Positions 1 through 12,200 are shown, counted from the stretch's first letter. The stretch: 64,000 nt of DNA from Ceratotherium simum simum (GCF_000283155.1 NW_004454207.1:14882161-14946160); one strand, 5' to 3'. Notes: a model not told the origin generated them from the sequence alone. Program-made: numbers and translations.

Positions 1-1210
1 TCTGAAGTCAGCTACGGGTCTCTGATCTATCACTTATTTGAAGGAAATCTGTCTTTTTGCCTGGCTGATTTTAAGATTTTCCCATTCCTTTTATCTTTCT
101 GCATTTCCACCATGATGTTAACTACATGTAAATATATTTTTATTTCTCTAGCTTGAGATTCTTTGGTATTCTTGTATTTGAGGATTGAAGTCTCTGTCAG
201 TTCTGGAAAATTTTTAGTTATACTTTCAAATATTACTCTTCTCCATTCTCCCTTATCTTCTCCTGTTGGTATTTCAATTGAAATTGTAATAGGCAATTTC
301 TCATTTTGTCCTCTACATCTATTATTTTTTCCTCTGTAGTTATGATCTTTTTGACTTTCCTTGCTTATGTTTTTAAATAGTTTTCTGATCTAATTTCCAG
401 TTTAGTAATTCTGTTTCTAGCTGTATCTAGTCTTCCATTGATTTTGTTCTTCTTAGAATGTTTTTTCTTGTTTTTCATATACATGTTGCTGAAAATTTCA
501 ATCTATTATTTTATATCCTTGAATATAATAAGCATACTGGATTTTTTCTTGTCACATGCACTAATATTTCCCAAATCTAAAGCCCATGCAGATATTTGTC
601 TAATATTTCTGTTGATTCTTTCTCATTGAGTCTTTTTCCCCTGTTAAAATGTTACATTTAATTGTGCTTATTGTATTTGAAAAATTATTTATAAAAATAA
701 CTGGCTCAATATAATATCTTTCCTCACATATGATTTCCTTTTCTTTCTATGAGGCATCCCAGAAATGCCAGCAGTTAGGAACCATCATAATATGAGTTCA
801 AGGACTGAGGATTTTGGGCACCTTCAGATGACTTGAAGACCAACTGGAAGTTCCCGTGAGCATTGGTTTACTTCTGGTTTATCTTTAATCCACAGGAGAT
901 GGTTCTCCAGGATCCCAGCCCAAAGTGGAGGGTGGGGGTAGGGGAGTTAGCAGGATTCCTACTCTTGGTGGACCATGGGCTCCCACTTTGGTCCATTTAA
1001 CATGCAAGGCCACCAAAAAAAACAAATCAGACTCTTAGTCATTTCTTTTTGATTGGCATATGCTCCCAGCACAACAAAGAGCCTTGATGCCAGTTGCATC
1101 TCTCAGGGTCTCCATCCTCTCCCAGATCTTGGTCTGGTCATTTTTCATTATTGTTAGCTCTTTGATCCTTTTAAGATAATTTAAAAATAATCCAGCTTGA
1201 CTTAGGATGA
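1..1210 (-). mobile_element. Old L1 (L1M), 5' region, antisense
   Basis: T-rich sequence that reads like the reverse complement of the 5' (non-ORF2) part of an ancient mammalian L1. The same kind of text recurs at 13.3-15.6 kb and 37-38.6 kb in this window, there next to antisense ORF2. Around 900-1000 is a short GC-richer stretch that still fits this region. No open frame of L1 length remains. The left edge lies outside the window and the right edge near 1200 is approximate. Recognition is by resemblance, not alignment. Confidence 0.5.
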
Positions 1211-1330
1211 ACGATGATATATAAATTACCTATTGTACCATAAATACTGGATGAAATAGATTGGGTGGGAGATAGTGGTATGCCTATATAACTGTAATCT
1301 TTGATATAATTCACCCCTACTAATTTCGTT

Positions 1331-1430
1331 CAGAGAGGTTAGTAATCCAAGATCATGTACAGAGTTAGTAATAACATCAGGGTAAAAACTCAGGTCTCCT
1401 AACTGCCTGTCCGAATGTTTCTTCCATAAC
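1331..1430 (-). mobile_element. MIR SINE fragment
   Basis: Begins with CAGAGAGGTTAGTAATCC and runs through 'aactcaggtctcctaactgcc', the reverse complement of the MIR core (splicing-like 'acttaacctctctg' motif and the tRNA-related half). A separate 'gttcaataaatatccattgaa' tail at about 1465-1488 resembles the 3' end of MIR/L2 in the opposite orientation. Both are degraded, as expected for families older than the mammalian orders. Confidence 0.6.
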
Positions 1431-1489
1431 TGGCAGATTAGTGTCTGTCATGTTTTAGATGTTCAATAAATATCCATTGAATTAAAGAA

Positions 1490-2450
1490 TCAATATATTT
1501 ATGTAATGTAAATTTATATAAAATTCCATAATATGAACAATGCTAAGCTGCATTTGTTGTTACCCTTTATAGGCTTCATAAAAAAACGATGTGAAATTCT
1601 CCTCTGACTGGCACTCACTGGTTTCATACTTAGGGAAAACAGTCAGCAAGATTGATTTATACAACTTCCAACAGCTTCATATCCTAGTCTGTTTTTCATT
1701 TACTCTGCCAAAAGTGCTAATTACTCCTTGGTTTCCTAATTTTAAGCCTAGAGGGAGAGTTTCCTTAAATGCAAATACAATTATTGTCCAAGTCCTAGGT
1801 TCTAACACTGGACAAGATGCTATACAGAACAAATTTTAAAATTAGCTTTTCCTATACTGAATATGAGCCTAAACCAACCCCATTGCTACATTTTACTCTT
1901 CAAAAATAAGTTATGTTTAAAATTCTCTGGAGAAAGAACACCCCTGTATCATTTTATTGTTAGAGGAAAGTCAAGTCTTTTTTTTTTTTTAATCACAGGA
2001 ACTACTGTCTTCCACCTAGAATTTAGAAAGCTGGAAAGGCTGTCATTTCCACACTAACAATAAGAAAAAAACAATGCCAACTATAAAATCACACATTTTC
2101 TTGAACTTATCAGAAATGTGAAGTTACAGAATAATCAACAAGGCTGAAATCTTTGGAAAGAGAGGCACTTCCAAGGTAAGACTCGGCATGACCATTGATT
2201 CACTTATGGCAGAGCACAGGAGGAAGACAGGGCTGGCATACAAGTGGCTAAAAAGATTTCAACTGAAATATTTGACAATTTGCTAAAGGGCAAGTGTAGG
2301 CTAGCATGAGATTATAGAACCCTGAGAGCTGCAAACACAAAGTGAGACTGCATACATTTGAAGGTACTTCTCCAGAGACTTCACCAGGTGCTGAAGAGAA
2401 AGATTGTGAGCAGGGCAGAATATTCGAGAAAGCATCCCTCAGTGGTTTAA
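1490..2450. other. Unassigned sequence
   Basis: No gene or repeat recognised. It holds a T12 run at 1979-1990 and only short open frames without recognisable domains. Confidence 0.5.
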
Positions 2451-2454
2451 AGCA

Positions 2455-3030
2455 GTCAATGTAATGCACCATGTCAATAGACTAAAGAAGCAAAACAATA
2501 TAATATTCTCAACAAATGCAAAAAAAGATTTGACAAAATTCAACATCCATTTATGATAAAAACTCTCAGAAAACTAGAGAAAGGAAATTCCTCTTTCTGA
2601 TAAAGGGTATCTAAAAAAACCCTACAAATACTGTAATACTTACTGATGAAAGACTGAATAATGTCCTCGCAATTACAGGGGAAAGGCAAGGATGTCTATT
2701 CTTACCAGAACTATTAAAAATGGTATTTCAGGTCCTAACCAATGCAATGAGGAAGTACATACAGATATACATACATACATGCATACATATGTACATGCAT
2801 ATATAAATGGCATATGGATCGGATACGAAAAAATGAAACTATCTATTTGCAGATGACATGATTTTCTACATTGGATATCCAATAGAATCTACAAAAAGCT
2901 AAAAGAACTAATAAGTGAGTTAACCAAGATTGCAGGATAAAAGGTCAATATGGAAAAATCAATTGTATTTCTATGTACTAGCAATGAAAAACTGGAAATT
3001 TAATTTTAAAAAGGACCATTTAAAAAGTAA
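2455..3030 (+). mobile_element. L1 ORF2 fragment, reverse transcriptase domain
   Basis: Sense-strand L1 ORF2. The YADD/FADD-type catalytic box is visible at 2846-2857 (codons ttt gca gat gac), preceded by the RQGC-type motif near 2686-2697 ('aggcaaggatgt'). The reading frame is broken by frameshifts, so it is inactive. The copy is interrupted near 3030 by another L1 3' end and resumes at about 3560. A short 'catacatacatgcatacat' tract lies at 2770-2790. Confidence 0.85.
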
Positions 3031-3558
3031 CTTTACAATGGAGAAATCTGGCAAACACTGCCTCAGCCAGGTGATCAAGGTTAACATCAACAGTAATAAG
3101 TCATAAAGATTGCATGTACTCCTGATATGATGTGATGAGAATGGCCCTTTATCTCTGTGGTCTTCCTCCCAAACTCCCAACTCCAGTCTAATCATGAGAA
3201 AAATATCAGACAAATCCCAACTGAGAAAAATTCTACAAAATATCTAATACTCCTCAAAACTATCAAGATCACAAAAGCAAGGAAAGTCTTAGAAACTGTC
3301 ACAGACCAGAAAGGCCTAAGGAGACATGATAACTAAATGTAATGTGCTATCCTGGATAGGCTCCAGAAACAGAAAAGGACATTAATGAAATAATAATAAA
3401 GTGTGACATTTTGTTAATATCAATGTAACAATGTTGGTTCCTTCGTTGTTAACAATGGGGACAGCTGGGAGAGGGATATACAGGAACTCTGTGGTTCGTT
3501 TGAAAATTTTCTGTTAATCCAATTCTATTCTAAAATTTTTTAAGCTTTCTGGAAAAAA
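3030..3558 (+). mobile_element. L1MC-type 3' end nested in L1 ORF2
   Basis: Sequence such as 'gtgatcaaggttaacatca' (3071-3089), 'aaggagacatgataactaaa' and the terminal 'agctgggagagggatata' matches my memory of the 3' untranslated end of the L1MC4/5 group. It sits inside an ORF2 fragment: ORF2 text just before 3030 and just after 3560 is nearly contiguous. No clean target duplication is visible. The 3' tail is T/A-rich and decayed. Confidence 0.6.
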
Positions 3559-4058
3559 TCGCGTTTAAATTTACACCAAAACATGAAACACTTAGATATA
3601 AATCTGATGAAATATATGAAAGATCTGTATGCTGAAAAGTATAAAACATTGATAATGGTGATCCAAGAAGACCTTAATTAGTGGAGAGACATATACTGTG
3701 TCTGTGGATTGGAAGACTCGATATTGTTAAGATGGCAATTCTAACAAAACTGGTCTATAGATTCAACTAACCCAGCAAGAATCAAAATCCCAGCAAGAAT
3801 TTTCCTCAAAATCAACAAGTTGATTCTAAAAATTTATATGAAAATGCAAAGAAACAAAAAAAGCAAAAAAAATTTTTGAAAGAGAATAAAGTTAGAAGGC
3901 ACACTTTGCCAGATTCCAATAATTATTATAAAGTTACGCTAATCAAGAAAATGTAGTAGTGGAGACAGGATAGAAACATAAATCCATGGCAAAGAATAGA
4001 GTCCTAATATAGACCCATATATATTTGGTCAATTGATTTTTAAAAGACTTTATCCACA
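3559..4058 (+). mobile_element. L1 ORF2 fragment, downstream part
   Basis: Continues the L1 from 2455. Phrases equivalent to 'kdlyaekyktl', 'wigrl.ivkmai' and 'gplyrfn' are visible in translation but out of a single frame. Ends near 4058 where a minus-strand L1 3' end begins. Inactive remnant. Confidence 0.8.
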
Positions 4059-4084
4059 TGCCTAGCCTCCCCCATTATCATCAA

Positions 4085-5178
4085 GTGCATTTGTTACCAA
4101 GGATGAACCTACATTAACACATCACAATCACCCAAAGTCCACAGCTCAACTTAGGGTTCACTCTTGGTGTTGTACATTCTATGGGTTTGGACAAATGTAT
4201 AATGACATGTATCCATCACTATAGTATCATAAATAGTATTTTCACTGCCCTAAAAATCCGCTGTGCTCTGCCTCTTCATCTCTTCCCTTCTCCCCCCACC
4301 CCTGGCAATGACTTATCTTTTTATTGTCTCCATAGTTCTGCCTTTTCCAGAATATCATATAGTTGGAATCATGCAGTAGCCTTCTCAGATTGGGTCCTTT
4401 CACTTATTAATATACACTGAAGGTTCCTCCATGTCTTTTCACTATCTCATTTATTTTTGGCATTGAATAATATTCCATTGTCTGGATGTACCACAGTTTA
4501 TCCATTCACCTACTGAAAGACATCTTGGATGCTTCCAAGTTTTGGCAGTTATCAATAGAGCTGCTGTAAACATATGTGTGCAGTGTTTTGTGTGGACATA
4601 AGTTTTCAACTCCTTTGGGTGAACACCAAGGAGTGTGATTACTGGATCATATGGTAAGAGTATATTTAGCATTGTAAGAAATTGCCAAACTGTCTTCCAA
4701 AGTGGTTGTACCACTTCGCATTCTCACCGGCAATGTATGAGAGTTTTTGTTGCACCACATCTTCACCAGCACTTCTTGCTGTCAGTGTTCTGGATTATGA
4801 CTATTCTAATAGGTGTGTAGTGGTTTCTCATTATTATTTTAATTTGCGTTTCTCTGATGGATGACATATGATGCGGAGCATCTTTTCATACACTTACTTG
4901 CCATCTGTATATCTCCTTTGGGGAGATGTCTGTTAAGTTCTTTGACTCACTTGTTATTCTTTTTTTTTATTGTTGAGTTTTAAGAGTTCTTTGTGTATTT
5001 TGGATAATAGTCCTTTATCAGATGTATCTTTTGCAAATATTTTCCCCCATTTTGAGGCCTTGTCTTCTCATTCTCTTGACATTGTCTTTCTCAGAGCAGA
5101 CATTTTTAATTTTAACAAAGTCTAGCTCATCAATTCTTTCTTTCATAAATCATGTTTTTGGTGTCGTATCTTGATTTT
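4085..5178 (-). mobile_element. L1 3' end and ORF2 C-terminus (first half of a split L1)
   Basis: Antisense L1: 3' UTR at about 4085-4440, then ORF2 C-terminal coding text. On the minus strand at 4714-4451 an open stretch reads like the ORF2 C-terminus (LWKTVW, YDPVITLLG, KTWKHPRC, VGEWIN). The element stops at about 5178 at the L1 position equivalent to 'ggtgttgtatct'. The continuation of the same L1 is found at 5808. The 3' UTR is the same type as at 21.87 and 63.85 kb. Confidence 0.85.
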
Positions 5179-5214
5179 TCTTGGTAAATGTAGAGTTGTC
5201 TAACCATCAAAATC

Positions 5215-5470
5215 CCACTTTAGAACAATTTCATCACCACAAAAAGATCTCTCAAACTTTACTCTTTTGTCTGCATTTGACACAGTGTATCTCTCCTTGA
5301 AATGCTTCCATTACTTAGCTTCCAATCCAGTACATTCTAATTTTGCTTTGTTTTGTGTGTTTTTCTGACCTCACTGGCCTTTCCTTTTCTGTCTCCATCT
5401 CTGGTTTCTATTTTTCTCCCAAACCTCTCAGCATTAGTTTTGACCCAGGACTTAGTTCTTGGACCAAAAA
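5215..5470 (+). mobile_element. L2 fragment
   Basis: Pyrimidine-rich text ('tttgacacagtgtatctctcc', 'gacctcactggcctttcc', 'cccaggacttagttcttgga' when shortened) follows the order of the L2 ORF2 region. It ends in an A12 run (5466-5477). It lies between two halves of a younger L1, which is odd because L2 is older. Confidence 0.6.
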
Positions 5471-5594
5471 AAAAAAGTTCTTATTGCTATAAATATTAGT
5501 GCTAGTATTGAGTTATTAGTAAGATAATAATAATAATGTTAATAGAATTTTGATGGCAATTTTAACTTGCCTAAGCATTTTCACAAGACAACTG

Positions 5595-5705
5595 AGTTTT
5601 TCCAGTTCTGAGTCTACCATAAACTGACCATATAACCCTAGGACAATGATTTCACCTTCCTGAGCTCCAGGTTGATATTTTTACAGTGTAGATTCCATTT
5701 TTGCC
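5595..5705 (+). mobile_element. MIR fragment (weak)
   Basis: The order 'ccagttctgagtctacca', 'ctgaccatataaccctagg', 'ttcaccttcctgagctcc' mirrors the MIR core (tRNA-related end, then the conserved 'tgaccttgggcaag...cctcagtttcc' part). Strongly diverged. Also located inside the split L1. Confidence 0.45.
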
Positions 5706-5795
5706 TTTCAGAAAAGGAGTTGTTAAAGGGGATGCTAGAATATTGACCAGAGTCAAGATCTCCTGTGTGAATAAGAAATTGGCTTCACGATTGTA

Positions 5796-5808
5796 AAAAA
5801 AAAAAAAT
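5796..5808 (+). repeat. Poly(A) run at end of intervening block
   Basis: Thirteen A residues lie directly before the place where the L1 resumes. This would fit the 3' end of a retroposed insertion, but no AATAAA sits at the usual distance and no clear target duplication is visible. Confidence 0.6.
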
Positions 5809-6400
5809 TTTAAGTCACCACCGTATCCAAGGTCATCTAGGTTTTCTCCTGTTATCTTCTAATTTTATAGCTTTGCATTTTGCATTTAGGTCTATAATCC
5901 ATTTTGAGTTCATTTTTGTCAAGGGTGCATGCATGATCTGCTTCTAGATTCATTTTTTTGCATGTGGCTGTCCAGTTGTTCCAGCACCATTTGTTGAAGA
6001 GACTGTCTTTGCTCCAATGTATTGTCTTTGCTCCTCTGTCAAAGATCAGTTGACTATTTTTATGGGGGTCTATTTCTGTGCTCTCTATTCTGTTCCATTG
6101 ATCTATGTGTCTATTCTTTTGCCAATAACACAACGTCTTGATTACTGTGGTTTTATAGTAAGTCTTGAAGCAGGTTGGTGTCAGTCCTCCAACTTTGTTC
6201 TTCTCTTTCAATGTTGTGTTGGCTATTCTGGGCCTTTTGTCTTGCCATACAAACATTATAATCAGTTTGTCTATATCCATAAAATAACTCACTGTGATTT
6301 TGATTGGGATTGTGTTGAATCTATAGATCAAGTTGGGAAGAACTGACATCTTGACAATATTGAATCTTCCTATCCATAAACAAAATATTTTCTGTCTCAA
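5808..6400 (-). mobile_element. L1 ORF2 fragment (second half of a split L1)
   Basis: Antisense ORF2. The minus strand from 6400 to 5852 is open for 182 codons and matches the L1 ORF2 segment after the reverse transcriptase ([55 protein letters not shown]). It begins at the L1 position directly following the end of the piece at 4085-5178. It lacks the RT catalytic motif and endonuclease, so it is a remnant despite being open. The open length suggests modest age. Confidence 0.9.
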
Positions 6401-6409
6401 GCTAAGGTT

Positions 6410-6680
6410 TGCTTCATTCCTACCTGCTACTATATTCTGGATCCCCTCTTTACCACAAAATGACCCATTGCTGCTGCCTGCTGCCCCAGCTATTACATGA
6501 TATAACTATTTTCCTGCTCAAATCGCTGATCTGAATTCCTTAACCCCTTGCAGCTGAACTTTTATCCTGGTTTCTATCTCCTTGCCTAGTATTAGCTTTT
6601 GATTCCTCTGAGTTATTTGGGCCCTATAATAATTAGTTAAGGAATGCTTAATGAATAACATTCTTTCTTCACCATTCAAT
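6410..6680. other. Unassigned sequence
   Basis: No recognised element; short stretch with 'ctgctgcctgctgcc' near 6470-6486. Confidence 0.4.
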
Positions 6681-7180
6681 TTCAATTTAAATCAACAATG
6701 CATTTACTATATGAAATAGGTACTGTGCTAGGAATTAGGCACATAATGAGGAAAAAGAGGGATATTGTTACCAGCTGTATCTCCTGCCTTCACAGAATTT
6801 AAGAGGCTTATGGTAGACAGCATATCTTGAATTACAGTCTAATATGATCAACTCTGGGTTGATATATGAGAACATGGAAAGGATATACAACACAGGTTTA
6901 GTGGAGTCAGCCAAGCCTTTTCAAAGTGATTTCTAAGTTGGGTTACAGTGGGTGAATAGGAATCACTCAAGGAAATGAGAATGGAGGAGGGGAGAAGTAT
7001 TCCAGGCAGAGAGAGCACAGTCTGCAAAGGTCCAAAATTGAGAGACGATGAGACAATGGGGGGTTCAATCATTTGAACATATACAGTGAGGTGGCTGCTG
7101 AGAGATTAAACTGGAAATACAGACAGGGATCAAGTCATGTAGAGCCTAATATACTATATTAAAGGTTTTATTGTCCTTCC
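6680..7180 (-). mobile_element. L2 fragment
   Basis: Antisense L2 3' region. Landmarks in order: 'catttactatatgaaatagg..ctgtgctaggaattaggcac' (the 'gtgccaggcactgt' module), 'gtattccaggcagagaga', 'gcaaaggtcc', and 'catgtagagcctaatatac'. The order agrees with the reverse complement of L2. Non-coding relic. Confidence 0.75.
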
Positions 7181-8110
7181 TATTTCTGCACGGATACAAT
7201 TATAATATATTACTATTTTTATTAATATACATTACTCTTTTGTCAAAATAATTTGGGAAAATGTACACAAGGTCTATCTGGCTATACCTTGAAATTAATC
7301 TTTTAGGAGCTCCCCAAAGGCCTGGTCCCTTTATACTGTTTCTGCTCTCCTCTCCTAAACATGCCTTATATTTTTTTCAGAATTAATTATCCCTCCTCCC
7401 CGTCTTTCCTCACCCACACTAGACTGTCTCACAACTGGCTGATCATAGAATTCACATTGGTGAAGGCTGATTCTTTAATCCTAGATGCCGTTGTCATTTA
7501 TCCTAGTATGACAATTGTTTTACTACTTTTTTTTTGTTTCTTTGTTTCTCATTGAGAAACCTGAGTTACTGTTATAATTGTGGTTAATTTCTGAAATGCA
7601 GAGAATAAAATAAATTGCTATAAAGTTAGAATACTGAGGAGCTCAAAATAAAAACACATTTTTATATAGTATTTTTTTATTTTAAAGTATTCCAAGTGCT
7701 ACATTTTTCTGATAAAGCTTTTCTCTGAGCGGCATAATCATCAGAGACCTTGACATTTCAGTCAATGTGATAAACAAAAGCTTTGTTGAATTTTTTTACA
7801 AAAAAGAGTCACATGATAGACAATAGACAGAGAAGGTCAGTTTTAATTATGATGCCTGAATTGTCTATCATGGTTTATGTAGGTTTTGCTTCATAACCAA
7901 TATTGAATCAGAGAAAAATTAAATTAGGTGGATGGCTGGGATTTTCAAAGTAATGGCTTTTACTGTGCTAATTTATATTCCAATATTCCAAATGGGCAGA
8001 TACTAATTGTGGTGCTTTTATTAACTACTATTAAGAACATTGGAAACTTACTAAAAGTGTTATTATTATTATTATTCATAGTGAAATAAATGATTAGCAG
8101 TATTCATAGA
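7180..8110. other. Unassigned sequence
   Basis: AT-rich, no gene or repeat recognised beyond a short ATT repeat at about 8058-8077. Confidence 0.5.
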
Positions 8111-8111
8111 A

Positions 8112-8240
8112 TAACTTATTATTATCATCACTCAATAGACATTTATTTAGTGCATACCATTTTTCATGTGATAAGTACTGAGGATTTAAAAGTAAGCAAG
8201 ACAAAATTCATTAATTCACGGTCTCAATCCATGACAAGGT
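8112..8240 (-). mobile_element. L2/MIR-type 3' end
   Basis: Resembles the antisense 'cattcaacaaatatttattgagcacctactatg' module: here 'actcaatagacatttattta', 'gtgataagtactgaggattt'. Diverged and short. Confidence 0.5.
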
Positions 8241-11200
8241 TAAGAGACAATTATGTGAGCCAAAAAAAAAAGGTGAAAAAATGATTCTGATAAAAAATAA
8301 GTTATTTCAAAAGTCTTCAGGAAGTGAGCTGGATTAGTATTAGGACCGTTTGCTGGTACACATCCCAGTAGTCAGTTTAGAGTGGAAACAAAAACAATAC
8401 ATGGGGAGAGATCATTACCTACCTTGTGAGTCATCTAAGCTACAGCTGGCATCTTCTTTAGGAACCAATGGGAGCGTCTCAACTCTACTAAACACATGGC
8501 AAATTTTTGACATTTAACAGATATTGTTACAAAGCATTTTTAATTTTATGGCAGGATGCAGAAAAAATATTTTCCAAATCAAAAAGATTTTATGAGTTGG
8601 ATCCAGGGGCTTAAAATGATGCTGAAGAGGACAGCCAAATGGGATTTTGGAATGACCTCATATTATCAACAAACTCCTCAATCTGTTTCTCTCGTGCCAC
8701 CTGTAGGGTTGTTGACAGAACTAATTCCAAGAGATCATCAATGCCAAAAATTGGCATTTCTGCCTCTTTAGAAATGCCTTACATAAAAAGAGAATATTCT
8801 ACCTGATCAATTCTGACAATAAACATTTTTCTCTTTTGTAAAATTTGTATGGTTTAAATAAATTTTGATAATATTTTTGTTATTTTTAAGTATTTACCCA
8901 CACCGTGAATATTTTCTGTGATTGCAAATTATTTAGACTGGTATCATTTTCTATAATTTTGGTTAAATCATTAATGTCACAGTTTGAATCAGTTGTGTGT
9001 ATAGTTGCCTTATAGACCCAGCATATTAAATAGTATCAAAAAGGGTTCTAATTCTACAAAGGGGAAATGCATTTAATTGCGATGCAGCTGTACATTGCAT
9101 TTGTCATCTGTTATACAAATGGGAGGGGGTGAGAACCCCAAAATATCCAGGACCTATCATTTATTCTTAATCATCGTAATCACCATTAATCATTATTCAT
9201 CAACTCCTCACACATATTCTCCATCCTTTTGGACATATGAGTTGGCATTACTAAATATGTCACGTTCATTCTTAAGTACCGGCTAAAACTGTATTGGTTT
9301 ACAGCAAAAACTTGAAGGAAAATAAATCAGAGGACACATGCCTGCATTTATTTTCTTTAGTATAAAGATTTATGTTTAGATTCATACATACAGAAAGTCA
9401 TTATCCTCAAAAATGCAAAAAAAATTTCCCTGAAGAAAATGTTCTGTTTTGATACAGTATGAAAATATAAGTTGTATAGCAATAGAAGAGTTCTAAGGTA
9501 GAGGAGAAGTTATATTGTGCTGCATCCTTTATCTCCTTTTTTTTCCTCAAGTGACTCTGGAAAAGTGATAATATGGTACAAATTTTTAGGATTTCGTATA
9601 TATGGCATTCTGCAAAGAGCATAGGTAATTTGTAACTGTTGGAAATGAATACTTTTGTCACCCAATATAATCCACAAAACTCATATTTTTTTCATAAACT
9701 ACAGAGTGAATAGTAAAGCTCAATATTCTTCCCAAAGAATACTAAACGAGTGAGCCGTGTCTGATAGTAGATACACTTCATCCTTGTTTGGTTTATTTTC
9801 AGTGCCTGGTATCAATTAATACTAATTGTCCTTTACCTTTTCTCTTGATAGGATTGAAGATGTCATATTGCAACTGTTTCAAGGCCTAGTGAGATGGGAA
9901 TTAGAGAAAAGAGTACTAGTTGTCAGAGTTAATCCGAAATACACCTGCAAGTAATTGGATCCACCTTGAACTATTTAATAGATGATGAGAAAAGCCCTTT
10001 TTTCTTCCACAACGCTAAATTATTCCCTTAAGAAGGCGTCAGGCTCTTCTTAGCTTTGGTAGGCCGTAATTTAATCATTAGAATCAGATCATTGAATCAG
10101 ATTATCACTAAAGACTCTTCCAGCTCTAAAATGTTATGATTTTACATGGATGGTGAGATTTCTCCCTGGAGCTTATTATTCTATTTTTTGCCATGGAGCC
10201 AGGTTTATAACAATAGGTATTTTAGCTGATATTAAATATGATAAATCTCCTACAGGGAGCTCAGAGCGTTTCCGTATATATAGTGTCCTATGTTAGTGCT
10301 GATGCAAACAATGCTGGAAAGGATAGAGAGTAAAACTCAACAATAAAAGCATTCTGAGTCTCTACTAATACATTTAGAGTATATTTTGAAGCTAAAAGAA
10401 AAGAGAAAGGAGGTTAAATTAGCTCTTTACATTACGAACAGGTTTAATAACAAGTTAGAGCATTTGAATTAGAATAACAGAACTAGTCCTAGGTCATTAT
10501 TTTAGATGGACAAGCTTCGCTCTCTCTTGTTTGTCCTATGACTCTCTTTCTAGCTCTGTGATTTCCACTGTCTTCCTTCATGCCCGCTCATCTCCATATG
10601 CCTTAAATTTCACCCTTGCCTCTTCCCACCTCTCCTTAACGTTAGCACCACCCTCTTTTTCCAAAACTAAGCTTAAAGAGATATCATAACTTAAGTGAGA
10701 GCCTTCTCAAGGGAGAAGCCAAGCAATATGTGCAGTTACTCTCCCCATTCAGCATCACTTTTGTTATTATCTTCACGCATATAAGATATGAAGGAAATTA
10801 CTTGAAGTATCTTAGGAACTAAAGGGATCTGAAATCACAATTGAGAAAGGGATAGGATGGATTATCCTAGTCCCCTTGTACAAAGGGCTCTAGGAAATAG
10901 CATACTAACACTTAAAATACAATACAAGTATATTGATAGTTTGTCTCTAAACTATTTTTGAAGCAAAATAAGCTATTACCCAACAAAGACTGATTTTTAT
11001 ACCACAGTAAACTTGATTACATAACTAAACGTACTGACTTCGCCTTTCATGCACTTCAGTAAACCCTACAGGTTTAAAACCTTTCAATTGTGCCCCTTGC
11101 AATTTTTACTCACTTGGTAAAACTGCCCTGAGTTTGATAAGCACTTTGCTATTAAAAAGGGACAAATAAATATTTACAAAATTCAAGGTAGTGGACCCTT

Positions 11201-11445
11201 TTTTAGGTTTATTCCTATAGTTTGGTTGTCTTCACTCACTCAGATCACAGCATTATTGAAATTAATTTAATTTGTCAAAAATTGATAATGAACATAATCT
11301 AAATTTCAAAATTAGGTGACAAACTGATTTGGCTGTGCTGTACATTTTGCAACCACAGGCTGAATGTTGAGCTCCATGAAAAAAGAATAATAGGTATATA
11401 TCTCTTCCTTAAACGTGGCCTGGAAGATGACGGTGCTGCTATATT
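8240..11445. other. Long unassigned stretch
   Basis: About 3.2 kb without a convincing gene or repeat. Features seen: a perfect 8-bp inverted repeat with a 3-nt loop at 8740-8758, and a possible degenerate SINE tail at 10080-10145 ('cttccagctctaaaatgtta'). Open frames are short and lack domains. It could be unique, slowly diverging sequence, and is among the better places to look for conserved non-coding elements. Confidence 0.5.
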
Positions 11446-11448
11446 TAG

Positions 11449-11968
11449 CAGCTCAGAAGTTCTTAAACTTTTTGGTCTCAGAACCTCTTACACTCTTACG
11501 AATTACTGAGGATGCCAGATTCTTTTTGTTCATGTGACTAATATTTATTGTTATTTATCATACTAAAAGTTAGAACTGAGAATTTTTAAAACAGTAATTC
11601 CTTTAAAATTAAAAATAATAAACCCCTTGCATGTGAAAATAAGACATTTTATGAATAGTAACTATTTTCCAAAGCAAAAAAAATTAGTGAGAAGAGTAAG
11701 CATTATTTTTTATTTTTGCGAATATCCTCAATATGCAGCTTAATAGTAGACCACGGGACTCACATATCTGCTCCTGTATTCAATCTTATTGAGATATCAC
11801 ACACCATATAACCTCTGGAAAACTCCACTACACATGTTTGAGACCAGAAGTGAAAAAAAAAACAGTAATGTCTTACCATTATTGTGAAAATATTTTTGAC
11901 TTTGTAAACCTTTGAAAGGGTCTCAGTGATGCCAAGCATTTCCTGGAACACGTTTTAAGAACGACTAT
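11449..11968 (+). mobile_element. hAT-Charlie-type DNA transposon (deleted copy)
   Basis: Left end 'cagctcagaagttcttaaac' followed by 'tttttggtctcagaacctc' and right-hand 'gaaagggtctcagtgatgcc' with a terminal 'aagaacgactatag' fit a Charlie1-like element, whose ends are inverted copies of CAGCGATTCTCAA. The middle ('ataaaccccttgcatg', 'aattagtgagaagagtaagc', 'catatctgctcctgtattca') also follows that family. At roughly 520 bp it is internally deleted and encodes no transposase. Confidence 0.7.
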
Positions 11969-11999
11969 AGTGGAATCCTTGACTTACTTATCATTTAAT

Positions 12000-12200
12000 A
12001 ATTCAGTTACTCAATAATCCTTTATTGAGCTTCTTCTGTGTGATGCAGACCATGATAGTTACCAGGAAGATAATGCACATAAAGATATAATCCCTGGCTT
12101 CCAATGGGATATAGTTTAGTGGAGAATAGTGAGGAGTAAATAGGTGATGATTATACTACATAGCAAGTTGTGTCTCCACGATGCTATCAGAGAATACAAA
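12000..12200 (-). mobile_element. L2 3' end
   Basis: 'ctcaataatcctttattgag', 'cttctgtgtgatgcagacc', 'tccctggcttccaatggga' follow the antisense L2 3' module (body-count 'tttattgagcacctactatgtg...ccctgccctcatgga'). Diverged relic. Confidence 0.6.

Noticed and set aside
5852..6400. 182-codon minus-strand open frame as a possible gene
   Set aside because: It is part of L1 ORF2, without start-region, endonuclease or RT catalytic motif, inside a split L1.
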